Shown: positions 6,323-13,039 of the stretch, in pieces
Layout of the letters: each line of letters opens with the position of its first letter
Position numbering within the stretch: position 1 is the stretch's first letter
Source of the DNA: Deltaproteobacteria bacterium
GTDB lineage: Bacteria; Desulfobacterota; Desulfobacteria; Desulfobacterales; BuS5
Assembly (NCBI GenBank): GCA_021157555.1
Contig: JAGGWL010000053.1
Location: 1-13,039, forward strand
Length of the DNA: 13,039 nt
Direction of reading: 5' to 3'
Translations under genes and position numbers: made by a program
Notes under the pieces: model-generated
What the model was told of the DNA's origin: nothing
The model's database searches: none
Seen by the model: the letters and a program-made list of their open reading frames with translations, nothing else

Positions 6323-7254
6323 TTTTCTTTTCTTTCAGCAGTTTTACCCTGCCATGAATCTCTTTTTGTCAACATCTCGTTAATCAAAGCAAGAGTTTCA
6401 GTTTTTTTAATAGACCAGCTCGGCGCAATCAGTTCTTCTGGGTGGGGATCACCTGTCAAGCGCTGTATTACTATATTGGAAGGTATTTTTTCAAGAAAAT
6501 CTGCAATGATATTTACATATTCATCCTGTTCAAGGCATCTATAGATCCCTTTATTATATAGTTCGGCAAGTTTTGTTCCTTTTACAACATATAAAAGATG
6601 CAACTTGATCCCGTCAATCCGCATATCGGATAAAATTCTGGCTGTTTCCATCATCATCGCACCGGTTTCACCTGGAAGGCCAAGGATGATATGCGCACAA
6701 ATTTTGATATTCCGATTGATAGTTGCATCCACGGCATTTTGAAAAGCTTTGAAGTCGTGTCCTCTGTTAATAAAAGAGAGGGTCGCATCATGCACCGTCT
6801 GCAGGCCGTATTCTATCCATATCAACCAGTTGCGGGCATAATTCTGTAAAAGTTCCAGAACCTGTTCGTCCACACAATCCGGCCTTGTCCCGATTGCAAG
6901 CCCCACCACGTCCTTAACCCCCAATGCCTCCCCATAAAGCTGCTCAAGCTTCGCAACAGGGGCATAAGTATTAGTAAAAGACTGAAAATAAGCTATAAAT
7001 TTTTTTGCTTTATATCTTTTTGCAAGTGCTTGTTTCCCCTTGTCAAGCTGCTCAGTTATGGAAAGTCCCCGTGAGTGCGCCCCTGTTCCTGAGCCTTTGG
7101 CATTACAATAAATACAACCGCCGGTTGAAATGGTACCATCCCTGTTCGGGCATGATAAACCTGCATCTATTGAAATTTTCTGTACTCGGCAACCGAATAT
7201 TTTTCTAAAATATCCGTTTAAATCATTATATCTTTTTGTACCATAAATATTCAT
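6319..7254 (-). CDS. yhcC: TIGR01212/YhcC-family radical SAM protein
   Basis: The protein has 311 residues. The [4Fe-4S]-binding cysteines lie at C35, C47 and C50 ('LSCPNRDG' then 'GGCIYCNAKGSG'), the C-x11-C-x2-C spacing used by this family in place of the standard CxxxCxxC. It also shows 'FIAYFQSFTNTYAP' and 'VVGLAIGTRPDCV', 'WIEYGLQTVHD', and 'CAHIILGLPGET', which mark a radical SAM barrel close to the Elp3-like group. E. coli YhcC belongs here; its reaction is not established as far as I know. AGGAAG lies about 13 bases before the ATG. It is the first gene of the yhcC-surE-yhaM unit, divergent from mltG. Confidence 0.9.
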   Translation of the reverse strand: MNIYGTKRYNDLNGYFRKIFGCRVQKISIDAGLSCPNRDGTISTGGCIYCNAKGSGTGAHSRGLSITEQLDKGKQALAKRYKAKKFIAYFQSFTNTYAPVAKLEQLYGEALGVKDVVGLAIGTRPDCVDEQVLELLQNYARNWLIWIEYGLQTVHDATLSFINRGHDFKAFQNAVDATINRNIKICAHIILGLPGETGAMMMETARILSDMRIDGIKLHLLYVVKGTKLAELYNKGIYRCLEQDEYVNIIADFLEKIPSNIVIQRLTGDPHPEELIAPSWSIKKTETLALINEMLTKRDSWQGKTAERKEK

Positions 7255-7313
7255 TTGTGCTTGCGCTTCCTGAGTTTATGAACAGAAACAAAACAGCTTT
7301 ATTTTTTGAAACG

Positions 7314-7342
7314 AGAATAAAACTTAATTGCTTTAAAAACAA
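7314..7342 (-). promoter_or_regulatory. candidate promoter of the yhcC-surE-yhaM operon
   Basis: Reading the minus strand, TTGTTT (7342-7337) is followed by exactly 17 bases and TATTCT (7319-7314). The expected start near 7307 gives a leader of about 52 bases to yhcC. It shares the 197-base divergent spacer with the mltG promoter. Confidence 0.5.
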
Positions 7343-7392
7343 GCAAATATTAAGGCGCAATTTGTATAACTTATTTTTAAGATTGGGAAAGC

Positions 7393-7421
7393 TTGATCAT
7401 TTTCCGTATATTGTATATATT
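7393..7421 (+). promoter_or_regulatory. candidate promoter of mltG
   Basis: TTGATC (7393-7398), 17 bases, TATATT (7416-7421). The expected start near 7428 would leave a 44-base leader to the ATG at 7472, or 23 bases to the upstream ATG at 7451. Confidence 0.5.
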
Positions 7422-7471
7422 TTTGTACCCGTTCCTGATCTTTCATATATATGCAATATAAGAGTGTTAAG

Positions 7472-8512
7472 ATGTTAAAAAAAGACAATAACAAAAAACA
7501 GACAGGCCATAATTTTTTAAGGTGGCTTATAATAATAATATTGATCTTTGCGGTGATAGTCTCCGCAATATTTCTGGATCTTTTTTTATATGCGGACAAA
7601 CCTTTTCATTCTGACAATACAACACAGGTTATCAATATTCTGAATGGAAATAATTTTCACGATGTTCTTGAAAAGTTGTGCAACGCAGATATTGTTGAAT
7701 CTCCGCATAGATTTAAGCTGCTTGCCATCATAAAAGGGTATGATAAAAAAATAAAAGCAGGTGAATATATCCTTTCACCCTGCATGACACCCACTGAAAT
7801 ACTTGTAAAAATGACAAAAGGCAGGGTACGCTTACGCAAGCTGACCATTCCTGAAGGGTATAATATTGAGCAGATTGCCGCCGTTGTCTTTCAAGCAGGA
7901 GCAGGGGACGGAGATAGTTTTTTAAAAGCCGCAAAAAATGCTTCATTGGCTAATAAAATGAAAATTAACGCCGATACTTTTGAAGGATACCTTTTTCCGG
8001 ATACATACTATTTTCCAAAAAATACGCCTCCTGAAATAATAATATCAACAATGGTCAAAAGATTTAACACTATTTTTACGGATGACTTAAAAAAACAGGC
8101 GAAAAAACTCGGTTTCTCAATACATCAGATTGTTACTCTGGCATCAATCATTGAAAAAGAGACCGGTGTGCCGGAGGAGCGTCCAATAATTTCGTCCGTT
8201 TTTCATAATAGATTAAAAAAAAAGATGCGTCTTGGAAGCGATCCTACAGTTATCTACGGTATAGAGGGATTTAACGGTAATATTACAAAAAAAAATCTTA
8301 AAACCCCATCTCCTTATAATACATATCTTATAAAGGGACTTCCTCCAGGGCCTATTGCAAATCCTGGGCTGAAAGCTCTGGAAGCAGCCATCTATCCGGC
8401 TGAAACCAATTTTCTCTATTTTGTTTCCAAAAAAAATAAAACGCATAAATTCTCTACCAATATAAGAGACCATAATAAGGCGGTTTATAAGTATCAACTC
8501 AGAAAAAGATAG
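7472..8512 (+). CDS. mltG: endolytic murein transglycosylase MltG (YceG-like)
   Basis: From the ATG at 7472 the protein has 346 residues. I prefer this start because TAAGAG lies 7 bases before it; the in-frame ATG at 7451 (353 residues) has no ribosome site. A basic N-terminus is followed by one membrane span ('FLRWLIIIILIFAVIVSAIFLDLFLY'-type, ~residues 16-38), so the enzyme is anchored in the inner membrane with its body in the periplasm. A LysM-like segment follows ('LTIPEGYNIEQIA'). The catalytic YceG domain has 'ASIIEKETGVPEERP' with the conserved catalytic Glu (~228), 'FHNRL', 'LGSDPTVIYG', and 'GLPPGPIANPGLKALEAA'. MltG cleaves nascent glycan strands between MurNAc and GlcNAc to form 1,6-anhydro ends and sets strand length. 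A tRNA gene with its own promoter follows. Confidence 0.95.
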   Translation: MLKKDNNKKQTGHNFLRWLIIIILIFAVIVSAIFLDLFLYADKPFHSDNTTQVINILNGNNFHDVLEKLCNADIVESPHRFKLLAIIKGYDKKIKAGEYILSPCMTPTEILVKMTKGRVRLRKLTIPEGYNIEQIAAVVFQAGAGDGDSFLKAAKNASLANKMKINADTFEGYLFPDTYYFPKNTPPEIIISTMVKRFNTIFTDDLKKQAKKLGFSIHQIVTLASIIEKETGVPEERPIISSVFHNRLKKKMRLGSDPTVIYGIEGFNGNITKKNLKTPSPYNTYLIKGLPPGPIANPGLKALEAAIYPAETNFLYFVSKKNKTHKFSTNIRDHNKAVYKYQLRKR

Positions 8513-8572
8513 TGTCCAAAAATTTGGGATAATCAAAAATAAAAAAAAATGTAAAATATTATTTTAATATGC

Positions 8573-8601
8573 TTGAATGAATTAAAAAAGCATGCTATAA
8601 A
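8573..8601 (+). promoter_or_regulatory. promoter of tRNA-Pro
   Basis: TTGAAT (8573-8578) and TATAAA (8596-8601) are 17 bases apart. Transcription would start about 8608, 7 bases before the mature tRNA. The sequence between mltG and this point is AT-rich and has no hairpin terminator, so read-through from mltG may also occur. Confidence 0.55.
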
Positions 8602-8614
8602 TAAAAAAAATAAA

Positions 8615-8692
<78 letters not shown>

Positions 8693-8725
8693 CAAAAACA
8701 ATATCGTAATTTTTATATAACCAGC

Positions 8726-8741
8726 ATGCCCTGGCGGGCAT
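8726..8741. repeat. short perfect palindrome downstream of the tRNA
   Basis: ATGCCC (8726-8731) TGGC GGGCAT (8736-8741). It lies just beyond the tRNA on the + strand and beyond the larE hairpin on the - strand, in the convergent gap. It could help release either transcript, but no strong T-run follows. Confidence 0.4.
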
Positions 8742-8755
8742 AACAAAAATTGTGT

Positions 8756-8778
8756 AGGGGCGAACCTTGTGTTCGCCC
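8756..8778. repeat. dispersed palindromic repeat/hairpin at the 3' end of larE
   Basis: GGGCGAAC (8758-8765), loop CTTGT, GTTCGCCC (8771-8778), preceded by TAG. The form 'GTAGGGGCGAACC...GTTCGCCC' is a short palindrome I recognise as scattered through many unrelated bacterial genomes. On the - strand it lies 10 bases past the larE stop and may act as a 3'-end hairpin, followed on that strand by a loose T-rich stretch (CAATTTTTG). Confidence 0.6.
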
Positions 8779-8788
8779 TTCTCAATTT

Positions 8789-9634
8789 TTATAAAAGAGC
8801 CTCATTCATACTGCCGGTGCGATACCCTTCAAGATCAAGAGATACATACTTATATCCCAGTTTTTTAAAATGCTTAACGATCTTTGTGCAAAGGTCAGAT
8901 TCCAGCAATATTTTTTTTTCCTTTTTACCCAGTTCTATTCTTGCTAATATATCATGATGCCTTACCCTGAAAACATGCATTCCGAGTTCTTTAAGAAATG
9001 CTTCGGCATTTTCCACTTGTGTTAAGGCATCTTTTGTTATTTCGGTATAATATGGGAACCGGCTTGCCAGACAGGCTAAAGCCGACTTGTTCCATGTCGG
9101 AAGTTTAAGGGCTTCGGATACAGCTCGAATATCGCTTTTCAAAAATCCGGCTTCTATCAGGGGACTGCGTACTCCAAGTTCACTGAGAGCTATTCGTCCG
9201 GGTCTGAAATCCGCCGCATCGTCAACATTGCTTCCATCAAAACAATGCTGGATTCCGTACAGTTCCGCCTTTTTTTTGATTTGGGAGAAGATAATTTTTT
9301 TACATATATAGCATCTGTCAGGATGATTTTGAACAAATCCCGGAAGCTCAAGCACATTTTCTTTAAGGACAACATGCCTGACACCAAACCTGTTTGCCAT
9401 ATCATGGGCGGCATCCACCTCGTTTGCAGGAACCACCTCTGATTTAATGGTTATTGCCAGGACTCTTTTTCCAAAAATTTCTGCGCATACTTTTAATAAA
9501 AAAGTACTATCCACGCCGCCTGAAAATCCTATTACGGCATCTCCTGCCTTAATGATGATCTGTTTAAGACGATCATACTTTTCCCGAAGCATTACAGGCA
9601 GTTCTGCTGCTTCGTCTGCTTTAATGCAGATCAT
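8789..9634 (-). CDS. larE: LarE-type ATP-dependent sacrificial sulfur transferase
   Basis: The 281-residue protein is an ATP-pyrophosphatase (PP-loop) enzyme with 'GFSGGVDSTFLL' (PP-loop SGGVDST at 38-44). It also has 'CYICK' (Cys108, Cys111), 'FDGSNVDDAADFRPG' and 'LGVRSPLIEAGFLKSDIR'. 'LACLASRFPY' contains Cys188, the position equivalent to the sulfur-donating Cys of L. plantarum LarE. In the known pathway LarE adenylates and thiolates pyridinium-3,5-biscarboxylic acid mononucleotide to build the nickel-pincer nucleotide cofactor of lactate racemase-type enzymes. No larB, larC or larA is in the window, so the target here is inferred. The ATG immediately follows the transporter stop (zero spacing), placing it last in the pab operon. 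Confidence 0.87.
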   Translation of the reverse strand: MICIKADEAAELPVMLREKYDRLKQIIIKAGDAVIGFSGGVDSTFLLKVCAEIFGKRVLAITIKSEVVPANEVDAAHDMANRFGVRHVVLKENVLELPGFVQNHPDRCYICKKIIFSQIKKKAELYGIQHCFDGSNVDDAADFRPGRIALSELGVRSPLIEAGFLKSDIRAVSEALKLPTWNKSALACLASRFPYYTEITKDALTQVENAEAFLKELGMHVFRVRHHDILARIELGKKEKKILLESDLCTKIVKHFKKLGYKYVSLDLEGYRTGSMNEALL

Positions 9635-10501
9635 TTAATTTATCCCAATAATGTATAGACCGGCAATCATGAATATACAGGCCATTGATTTAGGAACCAG
9701 GCTCTTTTCCTTAAATACTGTTCCGCCAAGCACAACCGTCAAAAGATTCGATAATCGTTTAACCGGTATTGCCAGCGAAACAACAGCAGTCGGAACGGCG
9801 AGTGCTTTAAGATGCAGAAAATCACTGATAATCCAGAAGGCTCCTGCTATTATAATAAGAGACCACTGATTTTTTGCCAATAAAGCCACGCGCTTGTATC
9901 TGTTTGTTGTAATAAGTAAAATCAATTGTATAATAAATATAAACATTGCAAAGAAAAATAGATGCGTCATGGCGTCTATTTCAAATAATACTACTCTGTT
10001 TATCACCGGGCAGAAACTCCACAAAACCAGGGTCGCCAGCACAATAAGAAAATATTTGGCCGGCAGGGCGGTAAAGGGATTGAAAAAATTTTTTATTTCC
10101 TTAAGGGTGATTATATAACCGCCTAATAAAATCAACATTACTCCGCTAAACTGTTGGCCGTTTAACGCTTCCCCAAGCTGAAAATGTGAAAGTAAAATAA
10201 CTAAAAGCGGGTTAAAATTAAGCAAAGGTGAAACAGTTGATATTTCACAGTGTTTATATGCTATATTAAGAAGATATGATCCCGTGAAGGCAAAGACGGC
10301 ATTTATCAAAATAAGGATCATGTTGACTGATGAAATCCTGAAATTGACTTCTTTTATAAATGGAAGCAAACAAAAAAAACCGAAGCTGCCTGTTAATATC
10401 ATCATGTCGGTTACGTCGGCATTTTCCAGTATTCTTTTTCTTAATATATGATTAAGTGAAAAGAAAACTCCCGAACATAGTATTAAGGTTATCCAGGTCA
10501 T
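9635..10501 (-). CDS. EamA-family (DMT superfamily) transporter
   Basis: The protein has 288 residues and about ten hydrophobic spans, arranged as two five-span EamA halves (roughly 1-140 and 150-288). Typical features are 'ITLILCSGVFFSLNHILRKR' at the N-terminus, 'LNIAYKHCEISTVSPLLNFNPLLVILLS' (the span-3/4 region that holds EamA substrate contacts), 'GVMLILLGGYII', 'ALAVPTAVVSLAIPVKRLSNLLTVVLGG', and 'FMIAGLYIIGIN' at the end. It is an inner-membrane metabolite or drug exporter/importer; the substrate cannot be read. Its ATG overlaps the pabBC stop (TAATG, 1 base), and larE begins directly after its stop. Co-translation suggests a cargo related to folate or cofactor precursors, which is only inference. 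Confidence 0.87.
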   Translation of the reverse strand: MTWITLILCSGVFFSLNHILRKRILENADVTDMMILTGSFGFFCLLPFIKEVNFRISSVNMILILINAVFAFTGSYLLNIAYKHCEISTVSPLLNFNPLLVILLSHFQLGEALNGQQFSGVMLILLGGYIITLKEIKNFFNPFTALPAKYFLIVLATLVLWSFCPVINRVVLFEIDAMTHLFFFAMFIFIIQLILLITTNRYKRVALLAKNQWSLIIIAGAFWIISDFLHLKALAVPTAVVSLAIPVKRLSNLLTVVLGGTVFKEKSLVPKSMACIFMIAGLYIIGIN

Positions 10502-12756
10502 TATAGCCTATAAGTTCCCTTAAGTCGTTTACATAAATCTGTTGGCATGGGAAGAGTATGATTGTCAATGCTCATAACAGGAACCGCCCCCATAAGAGAG
10601 TTGGATAGAATAACCTCTTCCCCCCCCAAAAGGTCTGCAGGCTTTATAACTTTTTTTTCAACCTTGTATCCCCATCCAAGCAAAACGTCGCAAAGCGCTT
10701 TTTGCATTATACCCGGTAAAACGTGTTCGGAAAAAGGGACTAACACTTTTTTATCCGAAATCAGCATTATATTAGCTGTGTTTGTTTCAGAAACTGTTCC
10801 GTCCGGATTTAATATTAGAGCTTCGTCCGCTCCCATTTTAATTGCCCATCTGCCGGCCAGGAGATAATATAAATAATTAAGTGTCTTATGAGAAGCAAGT
10901 GGAGACTGACGGACTTCCGGATATGTTAATAATTTAATCCCTGGTATTTTTTTTTCTTCAAGTCTATGGATATATGGTCTGGCCATTACTATAAGGGTAT
11001 TATTAAATGGAGGTGTTTCTCTATTTCCCCGCGTGGCAAGAATTTTAATGGCCGCAGTTTTATCGGTTAATCTGTTTTTTGCGATAACCTCATTAATTAT
11101 TGAATCCCAGGTGAGATCAGGTGGTCGACTGTCAAAAAGATTTCCCCAGGTATTATTAAATCTTGCTATATGTTCATCAAGATAAAGCGGTTTCCCTTTA
11201 TCCGCCCTGATGGTCTCAAAAAACCCGAATCCGAATAAAAGCCCCTGATCAGTTACAGGTACACATGCTTCCTTAACAGGTTGAAGTCTGCCGTTAAACC
11301 AGAGATAGTCTTCAGGCTCAGGCTGCCTTACTTTGCCCTCAAAAACTTCCATCAACGTTTGTCCCTTATAAATGGTTTCATTGAATTCATCAAGGGGATC
11401 GGAATCAAATACAATCCCGCCTCCGGCAGAGAAAAAGATTTTATCTTTATATACGGTTGCCGTGCGGATTGCTATTGATAAATCCATTGAACCTGAAAAA
11501 CTGATATAACCTATAGAACCGGTATATATGTGACGCCTGTGCGGCTCTATCTCATCAATAATTTCCATAGCTCTGATTTTGGGACAGCCTGTAATTGACC
11601 CGCCAGGAAATGTGGCTGCAATCAGATCTATCGCATCCAGGTCTGTGTCGAGTCTCCCTTCAACAATAGAAACAAGATGGTATACATTGCTGTATGCTTC
11701 AAGTATTTTATGCTGTTTCACTTTTACCGATCCGGCAGCGCAGACTTTACCGATGTCATTTCGCAAAAGATCAACTATCATGGAAAGTTCGGCGTCATCC
11801 TTTATGCTTTTTTGCAAGTCATTTTTTAATTCATGATCTTCCTTTTGAGTTTTGCCCCTGGGTCTCGTTCCCTTGATAGGTCTTGTTTCGACAATGTTTC
11901 CCCTTAACTTAAGAAATCTTTCCGGTGATGTTGAAACTATCTGATGATCGCCGGCATTAATAAAACTAAAAAATGGAGCTGGGTTATTCCTGTATAGCGT
12001 TTTAAAAAGGGAATAGGGATCACCTCTAAAGCCCATTTCAAAGCGCTGCGACATATTTACCTGATATACATGGCCGGCAGCAATATATTCCCTGATTTTT
12101 GTGATTGCATCCATATATTCAGACTTGTTGAAATTGGATTTAAACCCGGCGGCATCTCCTGAAAAACTTTTTTCTATTAATGCTTCCCTATTAACAGTTT
12201 TCCTGAAAGTGTCAAGAGTTGCATCCAGGGTTAAGCCCTCTTCATTTTGAAAAACCGGAATACAAAGGGTGGTGGCACTGGTTGTTTTATCCTGAACGAT
12301 TATAATTGAAGGCGCAAAAAAAACTGAATGCGGAAGCTGAATATCATCATTGGAAGTTCGGGGAAGTTTTTCAAGAGCATCTTTAAGATCATAGGAGAGA
12401 TAACCAAAAAGGCCAGCATACACCGGTTCAGGCATATCAGCAATATCCAGTTCCCTGACTTGTGAGCCGTAATGATTGATAATTTTTTTTAGAGTACCAA
12501 AAGGAGAACCCTTAAAATGAAATTTTCGTTTATCCGCACTGATTATCATATCATTCCGAAAACCCGTAAAAGTCAGCCATGGCTTTGCGGCAAGTATGTG
12601 GTAACGTGCAGAGTCAAGTTCCCCTCCGCTCATTAGAATCACTGTGCCATTCATATGTGCAAACCGCGCTGCGAAATTGATAAAATCTTCATTCAGACTT
12701 ATATCTTCAGTATATATATCGGTAATTCGGCCAATAATTTTTTTTATTTTATTCAT
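10501..12756 (-). CDS. pabBC: aminodeoxychorismate synthase component I fused to 4-amino-4-deoxychorismate lyase (PabB-PabC)
   Basis: The protein has 751 residues. Residues ~1-180 match the N-terminal domain of the PabB/TrpE family; ~205-465 are the chorismate-binding domain. 'RPIKGTRPRG' has Lys295 of the PIKGT motif that separates ADC synthase from anthranilate synthase (PIAGT). 'FPGGSITGCPKIRAMEIID' (~383-401) and 'GSIGYISFSGSMDLSIAIRT' complete the active site. From ~485 it is a PLP fold-type IV lyase: 'FNGRLQPVKEACVPVTDQGLLFGFGFFETIR', the PLP Lys624 in 'SHKTLNYL', and 'GTVSETNTANI'. PabB aminates chorismate with ammonia from PabA; PabC releases pyruvate to give p-aminobenzoate for folate. 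Both steps are therefore on one polypeptide. No clear ribosome site precedes the chosen ATG. pabA lies upstream; the transporter gene is translationally coupled. Confidence 0.93.
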   Translation of the reverse strand: MNKIKKIIGRITDIYTEDISLNEDFINFAARFAHMNGTVILMSGGELDSARYHILAAKPWLTFTGFRNDMIISADKRKFHFKGSPFGTLKKIINHYGSQVRELDIADMPEPVYAGLFGYLSYDLKDALEKLPRTSNDDIQLPHSVFFAPSIIIVQDKTTSATTLCIPVFQNEEGLTLDATLDTFRKTVNREALIEKSFSGDAAGFKSNFNKSEYMDAITKIREYIAAGHVYQVNMSQRFEMGFRGDPYSLFKTLYRNNPAPFFSFINAGDHQIVSTSPERFLKLRGNIVETRPIKGTRPRGKTQKEDHELKNDLQKSIKDDAELSMIVDLLRNDIGKVCAAGSVKVKQHKILEAYSNVYHLVSIVEGRLDTDLDAIDLIAATFPGGSITGCPKIRAMEIIDEIEPHRRHIYTGSIGYISFSGSMDLSIAIRTATVYKDKIFFSAGGGIVFDSDPLDEFNETIYKGQTLMEVFEGKVRQPEPEDYLWFNGRLQPVKEACVPVTDQGLLFGFGFFETIRADKGKPLYLDEHIARFNNTWGNLFDSRPPDLTWDSIINEVIAKNRLTDKTAAIKILATRGNRETPPFNNTLIVMARPYIHRLEEKKIPGIKLLTYPEVRQSPLASHKTLNYLYYLLAGRWAIKMGADEALILNPDGTVSETNTANIMLISDKKVLVPFSEHVLPGIMQKALCDVLLGWGYKVEKKVIKPADLLGGEEVILSNSLMGAVPVMSIDNHTLPMPTDLCKRLKGTYRL

Positions 12757-12780
12757 GATAATAACAATCTGTGCGCCTAC

Positions 12781-12808
12781 TTGTGGAAGTTATTTCGTCC
12801 ACGTTCCT
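12781..12808 (-). repeat. short dispersed repeat copy in the pabA-pabBC gap
   Basis: Read on the minus strand it is AGGAACGTGGACGAAATAA (12808-12790) followed by CTTCCACAA. GTGGA (12783-12787) pairs with TCCAC (12798-12802) as a small hairpin. It is the same family as the copies at 2647, 4476 and 4570. It lies 25 bases before the pabBC start, where the hairpin could affect initiation. Confidence 0.65.
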
Positions 12809-12814
12809 AAGGGA

Positions 12815-12899
12815 GCTCACTGGTGATAAAATATAAAAGGTCTGATTGTTTGAGCTTTCATGCGAGTTTCAGACATTTTATATTTTATTATCAGTGAGC
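12815..12899. repeat. 85 bp inverted repeat overlapping the pabA stop codon
   Basis: GCTCACTGGTGATAAAATAT and the next four bases (12815-12838) pair with the arm at 12876-12899. The mismatches are one T-T and two G-T, so 23 of 24 positions pair if wobbles are allowed in RNA. An inner TCTGA/TCAGA pair (12841-12845 with 12869-12873) extends the stem around a 23-base loop. The right arm contains the pabA stop (12878-12880) and its last codons. It may be a miniature insertion element, an attenuator between pabA and pabBC, or both. No adjacent T-run or clear target duplication is seen. Confidence 0.75.
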
Positions 12900-13039
12900 G
12901 TGTTAACTTCATGTTTCTTTGATGTTACATCCGTACAAGGGCCGAGCCTCAAGAAGTTTTCAATAATCTGGAATCCATTTTCTGTAAGAAAACTTTCAGG
13001 ATGAAACTGAAGTCCATAAACAGGATAAAACTGGTGGTA
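12878..13039 (-). CDS. pabA: aminodeoxychorismate synthase component II (glutamine amidotransferase), C-terminal end only
   Basis: The last 53 residues and the TAA stop are present; the gene continues past the right edge of the window. The visible part reads 'YPVYGLQFHPESFLTENGFQ', where 'QFHPES' carries the His and Glu of the class I glutamine amidotransferase triad. 'IIENFLRLGPC' ends the core fold. PabA/TrpG hydrolyses glutamine and passes ammonia to PabB. The adjoining PabB-PabC fusion with its PIKGT motif favours PabA over TrpG, although one subunit may serve both pathways. The last eight or so residues ('TLTDNKI' region) lie inside a long inverted repeat, so the tail of about 18 residues after the core may be partly repeat-derived. 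Confidence 0.9.
   Translation of the reverse strand, partial: YHQFYPVYGLQFHPESFLTENGFQIIENFLRLGPCTDVTSKKHEVNTLTDNKI

Noticed and set aside
7333..7599. 88-codon minus-strand ORF across the mltG 5' region
   Set aside because: It overlaps both divergent promoters and the mltG N-terminus, with no family match.
10501..12756. Anthranilate synthase (TrpE) identity for the chorismate-binding domain
   Set aside because: The PIKGT motif with Lys295 and the fused PabC lyase domain both indicate ADC synthase.

Overview
The window looks like chromosome from a Gram-negative, fairly AT-rich bacterium. LPS core and O-antigen sugar genes show an outer membrane. The mix of a YhaM-type HD exoribonuclease, a stand-alone LarE, a PabB-PabC fusion and many short palindromic repeats is most reminiscent of the Desulfobacterota (Desulfobacterales-like). 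That taxonomic placement is inference from gene content only.

Left part (1-4511, + strand): the 3' end of a heptosyltransferase gene (waaF-like) overlaps a second GT9-family glycosyltransferase with an unusual N-terminal extension. A 972-base gap without a credible protein follows. It holds a clear cobalamin riboswitch with its own intrinsic terminator, a second block of structured RNA ending in a very strong terminator, a ~90 bp imperfect inverted repeat, and a promoter. That promoter faces a two-gene unit for a diacetamido-type nucleotide sugar: a WbpD/WlbB-like N-acetyltransferase and a Gfo/Idh/MocA oxidoreductase.

Middle (4608-8512): a tightly overlapped minus-strand operon, yhcC (radical SAM) - surE (nucleotidase) - yhaM-like exoribonuclease, is transcribed divergently from mltG (endolytic murein transglycosylase). 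Both divergent units have readable -35/-10 elements in the shared 197-base spacer. A tRNA-Pro(UGG) with encoded CCA and its own promoter follows mltG.

Right part (8789-13039, - strand): a folate-type operon runs pabA (3' end only) - pabBC fusion - EamA-type transporter - larE. The last three genes are coupled by stop/start contact. The pabA-pabBC junction is looser and holds a large inverted repeat that overlaps the pabA stop codon, plus a copy of a short repeat.

That short repeat (core AGGAACGNGGACGAAATAA, often followed by CTTCC and a palindromic right half) appears at four clear places: 2647, 4476, 4570 and 12790. One copy supplies the last codons of the oxidoreductase gene. I did not find a convincing novel protein system. 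The least explained material is the gene-free 1999-2970 stretch and the repeat family.
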